From: Stercorarius parasiticus
Lineage: Eukaryota; Chordata; Aves; Charadriiformes; Stercorariidae
Direction: 5' to 3'
Assembly (NCBI GenBank): GCA_013396915.1
Contig: VWZL01002032.1
Coordinates: 636,878 to 700,877 of the forward strand
DNA: 64,000 nt
Shown here one piece after another: positions 1 to 13,510 of this stretch. The notes beneath the pieces are model-generated. The model was not told the origin of the DNA. It saw only the letters and a program-made list of their open reading frames with translations, and searched no databases. The position numbers and the translations under genes are program-made. Position 1 is the stretch's first letter. Each line of letters opens with the position of its first letter.

Positions 1-3000
1 AACAGAAAAACCACCCAGGTTTCAACTTCTGTTTGTGGCATAATATTCTTTAATGGCTACCCATGACAGAAAAACCACCTATTTACTCATTTCTAGCCAA
101 AACATTCTCTGCTGTGTTTCCAGCATTCAGAGCTGAATGTTGGAAGTGGATGCTTCTCACAGCAAACCTATTAACCCACCGTGGTCCATCCCAAGCCTCG
201 AGAGGAAAGAGGCCGCTGCGCGGAGCTGAGGCCGGTGGCTGACTGCAGCACATCCCTCCTCACCTCTGCCCTGGGATCCCATCATGCAGCCTCTCGTGGC
301 ATTAGGACCAAACAGTAACCAGCAGCTGTGACTCACTTTTCTTCAAAACGACCTAACAGATTCTGCATTTCCTCACACCAAAATGGTCCCAAAAGTTTCC
401 AACACTCTCTCTGTCAGACGTTACTCTTCCAGAAAATTATCTGAATGAGCAGCACCGTAGGACACACCACCAGGCTCTCATCTAGCCTTACTGTGGTACA
501 AATATGATCGCAGTTAATGCTTGATTTTCAAACAGTCCATGTATTCAAAAGTTTATCAAAAGCATTCTACAAGAGAAATAGGTCATTATTTGAATTATTG
601 CCCAAAGGCCTCTATTCTTTGATTTAATTCTGGTTTGGTTTTAATTTTGTTCTAACCTTAATAAAAATATTTTGAAATGTCAATAACAATTTTCAAGTTG
701 TACTGTCTTTCTTCATATGGTTCCATCTAGCATCTCAGGTACTTATTTTTCAATTCAAGCATGTGGCATTAGACATTCAAGCTTGAAACCACAATCACTC
801 GATTTCACATACATATTTATATAAATTTACAGGTTACCAAGCTAAATAATTCTAACCAACAACAGTCTGTTGCCAAATCTGGAATCCAAAACCAGTTTCA
901 ATCAGGTTAGCTTGGAAAGTATAATACGTAAAATGGAAAGATAAGATAACAGTGCAGAGATTCTGACTGAAGATTTCTTAATTGTGTCTTCATTCTCCAA
1001 CCTCAGCACTGCTCTACAAACCCCGGTGGGAACCGTCACACGAGACATATTCTTGATTCCCATTTTCAGTTGCTGATAAAATGCAGAGAACCCTTTGCAT
1101 TCCTACCCAAGAGCTCAGCTCCTCTCCAGCTCCACGCTCCAGAGCACACATCCCACAGGAATTGAACAACAGTGCAAGTGTATGCACAAGTAGCAGGCTC
1201 TGAAAAGGTATGTACACATAACTCTGCATCATAGTGCATAAGAGAAGGCTTGCTGCTGCACTTGCTAGTGAGTCAGGAGATGAGAAAAAGACATAGGAAA
1301 AGAGAGATGGAGGGCATCCCACCCCTGATATGACGCAGCTCTGCAGACGCAAAAAAATCCATGAAACGCAACAGGCATCAACCCTTAGTTGAACTTATAA
1401 TGCATGAAATAGGTACCTGTGAGTAGATTTTGGTTTAGAATTGATTCGTATTCAAAGCACCTTCTAGCAAATGGTTTGGGTTCTGTTTTGTTCAGGGCTA
1501 CAGGAGATATTTTTCTGACCTTGTCAGTTGGAATTCAGCTAAACCCCTTGTTATACATGTGCAGATACACAAAAGGACATATTCTCAGACGAGAAATTGA
1601 ACTGACTCCAGTTTTGTCTTAAGAGTTAAAGCAATTGTTACTACTATTTTGAAAAAAAAAAAAAATTAAAAAATGGTAATTTCAAGTTTAGCAGCAATAT
1701 TCCTAATGCAGTATTTTATTTCTCCTTTAAATCCATCAGTTCCCCTCAAAGAAACTCTGTAGTAACTGCAAGGATGTAACAAGGTAGCCTTGCTAAATTA
1801 ATGACTCACAATAGTTCAATCTTTTGTTATGGAAGCAGTATGCTCTCATCATTAAAAATTTATTTGGTCAGAAAATACAGTTGAAATGGGCTTATAGATT
1901 AGATCTATGAAAAATCATATTCAATAGGAATTACTTTTCTCTAGTGGGGTGCTAATTCAGTTCAGTATTAGACTTCAGCTAACAATATGAGGATTAATAC
2001 CTGATCTTCTGTGTATCTGAATCCGTACTGAACTTCAAACTTATCTCAGAACCTCTGATTGCAAGTATAAATTAACTTTTTTACTGCATCATCTTGTACA
2101 AGGCTTCTTCCTTCTATACGGCAGCTGTGCACGTGTCTAATGGTAGAAACATAGCACCTCGCATCCTCAGAACATCCAAGGATTAAACAGGCAAAGAAAA
2201 TAGTTTGAGAGTGCTGACAGTACCAAAACGGGAATCTAAGGAATAAAAGTAGCTCTTCAATTTAGTGTTCCCCATGACAGTTTCAGTGTAGAGCCTAACA
2301 GAAACAAAAAACCTGGAAAGCACACTCCATTCATTTCCCAGTTGCAGAAATACCTGTTCTAAACACTTCTGTAGTGATTCCCACGCAATGATTTACACCA
2401 CGCAGTAAATAAAACCTTCATTCCTTGACTACGCTGAGATGACTGAGGTGTACAGTATAGCTAGTGATTTCAAATTTATTAAGCACTGAAATACTTTACC
2501 TCCTTTCCACTAGATCCATATTTCTTCTTTTATTTCTACTTGGCATAATTTAGTTGGACTAACATGTCTAGCATTACACTTTTTAAGGAGTCTCAGTTCT
2601 CAGAAAAAGTCTTGTATCTCTCTCACACTCAGAGAGGTAAAGTTGCAATGAAGATTCTGATTCTGAATCTGGGATTCAGAATTGGCCATAGGACACAAAC
2701 CTTGTCCTTATTTTTTAAAATTTACCCCTTGATGTCATCAGAAAAGGACCGAGTAGTCAGCAGATGCAGACCTGAGGAATTTCTCGGGGAAAGGAGACTT
2801 TCCCCAAGTAATCTGGTGTCAAGTCTACCCTACAAAGACCACCTCCAGGCTCCATTAGGCTGCTACATGACTTAAACGTGGCTCTCATCAGGAGACAGGA
2901 AGAGGAGCTTTTGGAGACCCGTTCTCACTTATTTTTCACCGTATCTCCCCTCTAATGAACAAGACAACTCATTTTGCTCTGCTCTCCTGGGTTTTAGTTC

Positions 3001-5089
3001 TGGAACAACCTGGAGGGACAGCACAGAAGCAGGGCCAGTCTCTTAGGGAATGCAGCTGTCAGGTTGCTTGCTATTTCCAGACAGATCCACATTTGTTGAC
3101 AATAGAGTGAGTTAGCGAGAGAGGAAACAAGGCATGTATGAGTCAGAAAATGGGTCATACATGAAAACAGCTTGAAGCTATTAATACCTAATACTGCCAT
3201 TTAACAAATAGTAAAGACGTTGGTGCTAGCCATACAGCAGTTTTAGATCTTCTTGTAAAGGCAGTCTTTGCCTCCGTAATTCTCTTAAATGCTTTTGGGG
3301 AAAAAAAAGAAAAAGGGTACAGACAGCATTTAATATCTGCTTATGCATTGATTTTTGTACTGAACCGCATCGCTCCCTCTGAGGAGTAAGATCTTCAGCA
3401 CTTTGCTGAAATGAAACCAGCAAAATCCTTCATCTTAAGTAAGGAATACGAGGAACTGAGGGTCGTATCTCAGAGTTCATGTCAGAAGCAAATTAGAGAA
3501 CCTGAAAAACTGTTGCATTAACCCCTTTCTTCTGTGCAGTTATCCCTTACCTACCTAAGAAATAAATAAATGCAAGGTAGCTGAACATAGAATTCCATAT
3601 AAGGACTGAAATGGCAATATATTTATGCTGTATTTTTTCCAAGAAAAATGCTAGGTATTTGTGTTTAACAAGCCTGTAAACCATTTTTGTTCCATTTCAG
3701 ATAATGTGTTTAGTAATACCATTGTTAGTTTCCAAAATCATACTCACTGACTGAGCACCTACTCAATATTTTGGATGTTTTCAGTCTTGCTCATATGTAG
3801 CCTCATGTCTTCTTTCTTATTCAAGCCTGCCCTGAAAACAGTCTTGTCAATTTTCCACCTGCGATTTTCAACGGCACTCTTCATTATAACTCTTGGGGAC
3901 TTCACTGACACCAATGAATGTTTATTCACAAGGGTCCTGTGTCGTAAAGCAGTAGTATCTTCATTTCACATGTTAGGACTTAAGGCAGAGAAAGAGAAAG
4001 ATATATACACAGGAATTTAGTTCTGTCATGTTTCAGCTTTGGGAAGGCTGATGTTACAATATTATTGATGTAACTTTATTATATTTTCTGTATGTGCATG
4101 AGAACTAACAAGGCTTTAAAGAAATTAAACAATCAACACCCAAACCAGGATCTCATTGAGTCCTGAGTGGCAGCTGGTGTTTCAGGAGTGATGGAAGCTC
4201 CTATCTATAGCACTGACCTCTGCCACCTGGGCTACTGAACGAACCAACGGCCAGGCTAATCCACTACCTTCTGGGTAAATCTGTAATAGAATAAAATGCA
4301 AGAGTTGCACATACCTGTTGGGAGGAAGATTGTTCTATGTAGGCCTTGCTCCATGTTCCCTGTTTCTCCCTGTCAGCCTTTTTATTTCTCCATGCTCTCC
4401 AACATGCACTTGCTCTGTTTCAGTCCTGTTTAGAACCCCTGTCCCCAAGCCAAGTCTCAGTTCCCGAGTACCTTTAAATTCCCTCTTTATCTCCAGATCG
4501 CTCTTTTTCTGGAGTTTCTCCTTCAACTTTACTTTTTTGGTCCATCCCAAACTTTTCCAAGTCCTTATACAGTACCTACTTTCTCCTATTAGAGCACTCA
4601 CTCTTCTCCTCTTCCGTGTTCTATCTGCCAGTTCACAACAGCCTGCTACAGCACCTCACCAGAGATTCAAAGTTTCTACCTTACCAGACCCACCAGATTT
4701 CTTCACTAGTTCCGTTCCGTTCTTCAAAAAAAACACCGTGATTTACTCCTTGTCCCATCTTCCCATACTGCAAGCTTAGTTTTTTACTGCATTTTGCTGC
4801 TGGGACTTTTGCCAAACTCTTTAGAACTCACAGATGAAGCAGAAGGACGCTAAAAGCAGATGAGAGACCATGTTTCTCATTCCCAGTGTAGTGAGATAAG
4901 GGCTGTACAAACAAACTATAAGGTGGGTGGAAAATGACTGGACTGACTGGCAGGTTTTTGTCAGCAGTTCAAATTTGGCCAGGTTCTAGTAGCGTTCCTG
5001 TGCAGTCAATACTGATGTGAATATTGCATTAACAACAGGGATGAAGGGAGAAATTGCACCCCTAGCAAATTAATGACCAATACCAAACT

Positions 5090-5112
5090 GGGGGGGGGGG
5101 GGGGGGGCGGGN
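5090..5112. repeat. Poly(G) run ending in an unresolved base
   Basis: Eighteen consecutive G are followed by CGGG and an ambiguous n at 5112. The run abuts the 5' end of the CR1 fragment that follows. It has G-quadruplex potential on plus, and its length is likely unreliable in the assembly. Confidence 0.95.
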
Positions 5113-5117
5113 AAGCT

Positions 5118-5885
5118 GCCAGTCAGAGGGACGTCAACAAGCTGGAGAAATGGCTCAACAGGAATCTTTGAAGCTCAACACTGGAAAATGCAGACCCACG
5201 CACCTGAGATGCCATAACCCCCTGCAGAAATAAAGGGGGTGGAAACCAGCTCTGCACAGAATGGTCTGTGGGTGCTCGTGGACAAGTTGAACAGGAGTCA
5301 GCAGCGTGCCCCGGCAGCAAGGAACGCCAAACACATCCTGGGCTGTACTCATATAAACACAGACATGAGGCTGAGAGCAGAGCTTGTTTCCCTCTCCTTG
5401 GCACTTGCAAGACTGCTTCCAGTTTAGGGCTTGCAAGCTGAAGACAGTCTTTGACAAACTGGAGCAAGTCCAGTGGGCAGCCACCAAGATGAGGAAGGCG
5501 CTGGAACAAATTTCGTATGAGGAGATGCTGAGAGAAGCGAATTTATTTAGTCTTCGGAAGAGAAGGCTAAGGCGGGATTTTATTGCTGCCTTCAACTCTA
5601 TCATGGGAGACTTTAAAGGACACAGAGCCAGACTCTTCTTGGAGGCACACAGTGAAAGGACGAGAGACATCTGACACAATTTTGGGCAAAGAATGTTGTG
5701 ATTATACACTAGGAAAGAGTTTTTCACAGTGAGAGTGGTACAGCACTGTAACAGATTATCCAGCCTCCATTCCTGGATATCTACAAAACCCCATTAAATA
5801 AGGGCCTGAGCAACCTGATCTAACTTTGAAGTTAGCCCTGCTTTGAGCAGGATGTTGACCAGATAATCTCCAGGAGGCACCAAAC
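5118..5885 (+). mobile_element. CR1 LINE fragment, 5'-truncated and decayed
   Basis: This is the 3' part of a chicken-repeat-1 retrotransposon, covering the end of the reverse-transcriptase ORF. Readable pieces include a segment like 'VDKLNRSQQRAP', then 'FDKLEQVQWAATKM', 'SLRKRRLRRDFIAAFN', and the nucleotide motif for the conserved phenylalanine/valine-rich end near 5719-5745. Frameshifts and internal deletions break the frame. The canonical terminal ATTCTATG repeats are missing, so the 3' end is eroded or cut off. No function is expected. Confidence 0.88.
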
Positions 5886-8800
5886 TCACAGTAAGTTGCC
5901 TCAGCCCAGAGTAATAATTGCAGAAAAAGTCCTGTTCAAAAGCCATGCAGCTGTGCGACGAAGCAACCTCACATGTTTTGTCACAGAAGGATGCTTTTGC
6001 AATCAAGTCAATATAGAATCACTGAGAGAGAATGGAAAGTGCATGACACATGAAATTTCATATAATTTAGCTACCAAATGCCAACAAATTCCCACTGTGA
6101 ATAGGGAGATGCTTCAGGAGTTTGTAGCTTAAATTTCCGTAGGTTTTCTGGGGAAAATCAAACAAAAATAAACCTAATTGGACAGCATTCCCAAACTACC
6201 AAATATCACAGCTATATCTATAATACAGTGGTGTCTAGGCTGCCCAATGAAAAAGTTATGGGGTGGTTTTGCATGAGTATAGCAAAATATTATTTTCCCT
6301 TTATGATACTTAGAAAGTCGAGTCCTTTTTTGTCATAATGTTAAAAAAAAAAAGTTACTTGAAACAATCATCTAACACTGAAAATACAACCCAAAGCTGG
6401 ACAACATAAGTAACCAAAGAAGAGAGGAACCTAGGCATACTTAATAATAAGCAGTGTTACTAGAGCTGTCTACAACTCAAGTGGAGTTTTGCTCCGGGGT
6501 GTTCCAAAATTTCTCTGCAGAATCAGATTTATTTCCACTTTGTTTGGGTTTTTTATTGCTTCCATCAAAAAGAAATAGTAACAACTTACCAATGTGCAGC
6601 CTGCTTTAGCAATGTTTCACTTCTTAAATTGCAAGATACCTGGCAGATATTCTTAATAAATGCCTCTTACAATTCTACTGGTTCTGATATTGTTGCCATC
6701 GAGACTTTCAGCTATATTATTTTCTATGGTTTTCTATCTCACCACCTTCCTCCATGAAGTAAATTAGATTGCTCTCTGGTTTTTAACATTCTGCTGAACC
6801 ACCATTTCCAGGATTTGCATGCTTTATCTCTTATTGATACCCTTGTAGAGGAAAATTAGGATTGCATTCCTCATAGCATGGCAAGACAAAGCTATAAATA
6901 CTTTTCAACCCATATGTTCTAAATAATCCAAACCCTGCAAAACTATTGCAAGGTAAAAAATGTGCTACGGTGGCTCATATGTTGGCAGCACATACATTTT
7001 TTCTTGCTTGTGTTTATCAATCTGGTTGAAGGAGGAGTATCATTTTACTGCCGAATGGAAGCAAATAGACAAAGTCGTTTTTTGACATATTAGCTCCCCA
7101 AAGATATCTAGATTTGGTGCACGCTCTCAGCCATAGTATTCTTCGCCACCGCTACAGTTTCCTGGATACAAGGATTCTGTAATATGTAATTTGAAACAGG
7201 GATCTTACTGTCAAGTTCAAGTTGTAACTAATAACCAAAGCAGGGAACACTTATTTGAATTAATTTTCTTTAGACAGCTGATGCAAGTTACTGAATAATG
7301 ACTAGATACGGCTTGATCAAGATAGCTCAGCAAAACAAATGTTTTAAGAATGCTTACTAACTTTATAAACCGAAAACACAGATGGCAAGGTATTACGTGA
7401 CATTTTATTTTTGCCAAAGATGAGATTTTATGGTACTTGTCTTCAGTAATAAAACTAAATGATGATTTTTAGAGTTAGCACCTTTGAAGCTTCCATCTGT
7501 TTACAGATCAACTTGAAGAGGCAAAAAAAAGTAAGTTTCTAAAAACTTGAATATTTTCCATGGATTTATGAATGAAAAGATCTTGTCTCACAACCTTGAA
7601 TTACATTTAAACTGAAAAAAGTTAAAAGGAAAAAGGGAAATAGAAAGAAAGCAGCAGGTATTATACATTCCAATTTTAACAGGGCTGTATGTAAAAACCA
7701 CAGGGGAGGCTATCTGCAAAGCATATTATGAGTTTCCCAGTCTTCTGATTTAAGATTTGGGGTCTAAATTTTATGCCACATCTTCTGCTGCCGCTGGTGC
7801 TTTCTGCGCAGCATCTTCCTAACTAATTTTATTCAGCATGAGCTCAGACTTTTTCTGTGTTGCCATAAATTTCCCTTCCCCTTTCTTCCTAGCTTTGACG
7901 CCCTCTTTGTAGCATCCTAGCTAGTTTTCTACAGTCATGTCTTAGCAGCACAAATCAGTACTGAGGTAGGCTGTGGTGATCAAAGCAGCGTTTCTGCGTG
8001 ATAGTAAGTAATAAGAGGAAAGACTGGAAGTAGCAATCGAATTGGACATTCGCACCGCAGATGATGAGATGCTGAAAAAAATCTTCAAAGGAGAAATACG
8101 GCTTTTCCCTAGAAAATCAGTTAAAAGCAGTTTCCCTATTTGGATGTGAAGACCATAACAGAAAAATACACTACTTACTCGCGTATCTTATGAATGGGAA
8201 GTGAAATGCATGGGCATTAAATGCAGCCCAGTGCTGCCTAGATGCTCACTGGTGCGTCATCCTCAAAGGGACGTGAAGCCTTTCCCCTGCCTCTACACAG
8301 ATAATGCTGCCTGGGTCCTAGGGAGGTAGATTTTGACAGCTGGCAGCGTTGTGAGACAGCAGCACATGGAAACAGCATGTGACATATTCCACCCACGTTA
8401 TCTGATTGGAGATGGACTGCACTGCATCTGAACAGTTGTTGTGGACTGAAATTCCACCCACTGGACGTGAAGTGGTTACATGCACGACTGTTTATGGTTA
8501 GTCACCAACTGCTTGTTGAAGAAGTCCTCCGAGTTACTTCTGCCTTTCAACCTTTACTGTTATTTTTTACTTTTACTAATGGCTTCCATGCAGTGAAGAC
8601 AAGGGAAGCATCTTTTCTTATTTATATAAATGCTGGTTGTTGTATCATTAGTTAAGACTGTCACTGCAATGGTTGGAAGACCACTGGAGGACTTATGCAC
8701 ATCTATCAAACAGGATTTATGTTTACGACAGTCATATTAAAACTCCATGTTTTGTGAGGTCCATATTTCTGTTTTCTAGTAAAAGGTTAAAATAAAATAC

Positions 8801-11800
8801 CCAGATCGCTCCTGAATGCAATATTGTTATCAATATCTTGTCAAGGAAGAAGATTATCCTGCAGATTTATGATCATCTTGTCTCTAACAGGTATCATTGT
8901 AAGTATGTGGTAGGTTAAATCTGGCAAGCAGTATCTCACACATTCATAGTCTCGCACCAGAAGAAGAAATATCTTGGGTCAGATGATGTAAGAACCCTCC
9001 TAGCAACTGGAATCTGAGCTTGGCAGAAAAGCCTTGCCTTGCCCAGTGTCACATTGATCAGGGCTCCTAATGAGCTGTGTTAAATTATGACCTTTTGCAG
9101 TTCACTGGAAAGGCCATCCAAATACATAGGCACAGTGTACAACCTTAGACGTGACTTCTCTCTGTACAGCAAATTTTACGAACAGTCCCCGTAATGGATG
9201 CAATGAAAAGCAACACTTTAAATGAGAATGTTCAAGGACATCTCCACCCTAATCTCAGTTCTGATGTCTGAAGAGATGACAGAAAACTCCCTGCAGACAA
9301 ACCAGTGAGCTCATGATTAGTATCAGTGTTTCGTTGTCAACAATATAAAATTATCAGAATTATTAAAATCTTAATTTGTTAGAAGAAGTGGATGCAATTC
9401 AGTTGCAGGACTCTTCGCCGCCGCATTTGTTTGGAGCTACGCCTTAGCTCTGGTTGGCTTTTCTTGTTGGTTTAATAAAAAATGCTGGCATTTGATGTTC
9501 ACTTTGCAATTGCTGAAGGAACTGGTGCCAGCAACTAATGCTTTCCCTATCAGAGCAGATATGGCCAGCAGTGTTTGTTGTTTCAATAGCCTCAGAGCGA
9601 GAGTGATCAAGGCCAATGACACAGAGTCAATTCCCCATTTTCCTCTCAAGGGACATAGTGCAGCGTCTATCTGAAGGGAGATTACAGGTGGTGACCACTT
9701 TGAGTCTTTAGAAACAGGAGACACATGGGTGGGATTAATTTCACGTAACTTTGGACATCACTGGGCATCCATCTTCTTCCAGTAGATATCTGTACCAGAA
9801 TGAGTCATTTTAGCCGTCTTTTATAGTATAGAAAGAGAAATTTGCACTTTTAGAGCCTAACACACCTGGTCTATTTTAATCAGGTACCTTAGAAAGAGAT
9901 AATGTGTGTGTGCGTGTTCACAGTGCCTCTTTCTCTCTGTGTCGCCACAGACTAAGAAGGGAGTCCATACGAAGGTTCAATGCTGTTGTCAATGCCACAT
10001 ACCATTTGAGGTGTTGTAGGTGATGACCCCCACTGTCACCCACCCCCTACTCCAATACACAGTAGGTCCTGTGTCATATCCGTTAGACCCATCTGACCCT
10101 ACAGCCTCTCAAATAGCACCAGATGCATAAGGAATGGAAAAGTGAATAAAGACCTAGGTGTCTACATTTAATCAGACGAACCCCCATCCACACGGACTGC
10201 CTGAACAGCCATGTTTTTAGCCACAAGTTTCAAATCCACATGGAAAGGATTTGGTATACGGCATACTTCCCGGGCCTGTGGTGTATGCAAAAAAATACAT
10301 CCGCTAAAGATGCGAAGAAAGTTTTCTTCAATAAGTAGAAAACTTTGAAAAGAAAGCTTAGAGAGAGCAGATGAGATCCATCTCCCTGCCTTGGCAGAAA
10401 GGAGGATAATGAGGAAGCATCACAGGTCCTTTACCCCTTTCCCCCTTTCCACCACTGCCTGGCCTTATGCAGGGGCACAAGGAGACACAGAATACATGTG
10501 CTCCTCAACAAAACGGGTTGGTGACTTCATGGTGCAAGCACACTTGCAGCAGGATCCACATCAGCGCATTCTCTAAGAGCTGCAGAATCAGCAAAGTTGG
10601 TTTGTACAAGTCCCTCATAATTGTAATGTGTGAGTATCTCAGAACATTCAACAGGTTTACCTTTACAACACTTCCACAAGATAGGAAAACTCCATGTTTT
10701 CCTGTCTCTCTCATTGCAGTCATCTATTGATGTAAAATTGTGAGAGATACCAGTACAAGCTCTGAAAACAGGAACACTCCGCGTGTTCAAGGAACTGCCA
10801 AGGAACTCGAATTGTTCAGGAGAGGACCTTAGAACAGTTTGATGCTTTAGAAAAAAATAAAGAAAAACAAAAAAAACCCCAAGCGAACAACAAAAAAAAC
10901 CCAAAATATTACATTACATACTACTCCTTCATGTTATGGAATACCTCATACTACATGAAAAAAGAAAAAACATCATTTAATTTTGCATTCATTTAACATT
11001 CTGTTAATTTTAAAATTTGGAAAAATCCTCTTTGTTTAGAACTCAACATGAGCAGCTAGAAAGATTCGTAATGAATCAGACAAGGTAAAAAAAAATACAT
11101 ATTAGGTTAAGTAACTGTTTTTCAGACTGATGGATTTATGAGTTACAGCAGAAGAGGGATCGATCTACATGTGTAATCTTTCTCAATTTTAGCAAGAGTT
11201 AAAAATTAAAGCTCTGATCATACTGATTGGAACAGCAGGTTTAAAATGTTTCAGTGTCAATTTCAGTATCATAACTGGGGCTAAAGCTAAATAAATACTT
11301 TCTTATATTAGCCTGAACCCAGAGCCTGAGGTACTAGAAGATACTCACAAACCAGACACTAAAAGTGAGGGAGCAATGGATGATTTTTCATTTCATATTT
11401 CTGCTTGTACACTCATTTACGCTGCCTCTGTCACTCGCTGCAGACTGACAAAAAACTCCATCATCAGGTAGACGGTAGATGCAGTCCATTTTTACAAGCG
11501 TTTTGGCCAAATTTGGAAGCAGCACTAAGCGCAGGCTCCAGAGAGCCTGAAATACAAGCACGATTGTGCTTCAGATCTGAGAAGTGCCAGCTCAGTGGGA
11601 TGACACTGAAACACCACACAGGGGCAGAACAAAAAGGATTCATCTTTCCTGTCGCTTATAAGAATTTACTGAGGTAAATCAGCTACTGAAAGGCTTCTTG
11701 TTTTTTCCCTGAATGAACAAAAACCATCCAAAAAGCACAAGGAAATAACCAGAAATGGCCAGAACTCTAATTTAATAGTTAAGAACAAAAGAAATCTTTC

Positions 11801-12739
11801 AATTAGTTAACCCTAATATCCCTGAGCACTGGGTTTCCTGTGATAATAAACTAGTAGTCAGCATTTAATAAAAAAAAACTACTATAAAACTGAACGAGAA
11901 AATAAAATGTATTTTACCTTTGAAGAGAATTAAAAACATAACTAGCACTATGCCTTCTCCCTCTAACGTGAACACACAGGGAAGGTATTTTAGTTTGGCT
12001 CCCTATAGAAACAGCCACAAGGTCAGACATAAAAGGGGCCAAGTTACAGACAGCACAATTTGAATTAATTATGCCCCTTCTCTTTTCTCAAAGTTGATGT
12101 CCTGTGATTTAGAAACTCCAGAAAGAAGGAGATTGGTGTATTTGTTGTATACTTTACAAAATCATTCTTTTATCTATCTACTGTTAGGTTCTTCAGATAG
12201 GTACAGAAATCTGTCATTAGCCTGCAATAGGAGACAAAGCCTTCTGGAAAAGGAAACACAAATTTAAAGAAATAAAATATAACTTCAGAATTAATACACA
12301 TGTAGCTATATACGTGGCTATAGTCAGCATGATTTCGAATACTTATTAACAAAATCAAATGACATTAGATGCTTTCCTTATCACATATGTTAAGTTTTGA
12401 GTTTTGTGACTGGAGATTTTTACCATTTTATCGAAGTATCAACAGAATATAACTTCAGCTCCAATCTACGCTGATTATTTATTGCCCTGGCCACTTGTAT
12501 CACAGAATGCATTATTCGCATCTCAAATCCACAGTATAATAGGATGATGCAATGCAAATATTTCAATCTTACAAGCAAAACACCACAACTCTGTTACACA
12601 GAAAGGTAAATAAGAACTGAAGAGGAGCCTTTCTGGGTTTTAGGTTACATTGCTTACTATAGAAGCAAGCAGCCATATCATAAACTGATCGTGACCTATT
12701 TAAAATTTTATTAAGGCTTTTGGTTTGAGAATTTTTGCC

Positions 12740-12830
12740 TTTACCACTCCTACTGGTAGGTTGTTCCAGAAACTCACCATTTTGGTAGTTAGACATCTTC
12801 CAGTCTCCAGCACCAATTTATTCATTGTCA
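12740..12830 (-). mobile_element. Possible ancient LINE 3' fragment
   Basis: The segment with 'ggtaggttgttccagaaact' followed by 'cacc' resembles the stretch of old CR1/L3-type LINEs that on the opposite strand encodes the conserved 'W/F-N-x-L-P' region near the end of the second ORF. It is short and diverged, so the family call is tentative. Confidence 0.35.
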
Positions 12831-13239
12831 GATTACACTGCCCCATGCTCTCTTTTCTCCCATAATCCAGTTGAAAATGATTACATTAGCCAAATGATTT
12901 AAGAAAATTGCAAATTCATGCATTACAATATTTTTTAAAGAACTTGTTCTTAAACCCCATGATTAGATACTTAATTATTTCCCAGACACTGAACACCTAT
13001 TCAAATTATTTTCACACACTATTGGTGATTGGATTTCTGCCAAAACGCAAGAATAAAGACCTACTATTTAACAATGTGAGGATGATAACTTGGTAAATAA
13101 AATCTTGCAAAAATGAAATGAAAAAAAAAATCAACGTTTTTATCAATTTAATTCCAACAGTACGTGCCTGTTAACAAGAGATAATCATAACAAGCACTTT
13201 GATGCACATTTCTTATTAACACATAAGATGCGCTTTACA

Positions 13240-13510
13240 GAGTTATGTCTGGAAGGGGCCATTAAATTATTTGTTCCACACTGCACGCAGATAAACCACT
13301 TGCATATCCAAGATCATAAATTCACCTAATTACTGCCCCATCCATTGCATACAGCTAAAACACATCTCCAAAGGAGACACCCATCCTTGATCAGAGATGT
13401 CAGGAAATGGGTGATCCAGCACTGGCCTCACGTGCTTGCTCCAGTAGTTAAAATTGAAAAGTACGTTCATTTTATTTTTAAGTGTCTCACCTCGATTCAC
13501 TGTTTAAAAA
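13240..13510 (-). mobile_element. Ancient L3/CR1-like LINE 3' fragment
   Basis: The plus-strand order 'ctggaaggggccattaaatt', then an 'acctaattactg' block, then 'gctaaaacacatctccaaag', then 'catccttgatcagagatgtc' and a 'gtgatccagcac' block follows, in the same order, the reverse complement of an old amniote LINE 3' region remembered from turtle and crocodile genomes. It is heavily diverged and carries no coding capacity. It lies inside the ESR1 intron, 1.6 kb downstream of the coding exon. Confidence 0.6.

Noticed and set aside
4318..4779. 153-codon plus-strand open frame
   Set aside because: Composition is hydrophobic and Ser/Pro/Leu-rich without domain character, it lies in an intron opposite an overlapping frame, and it has no splice or family support.
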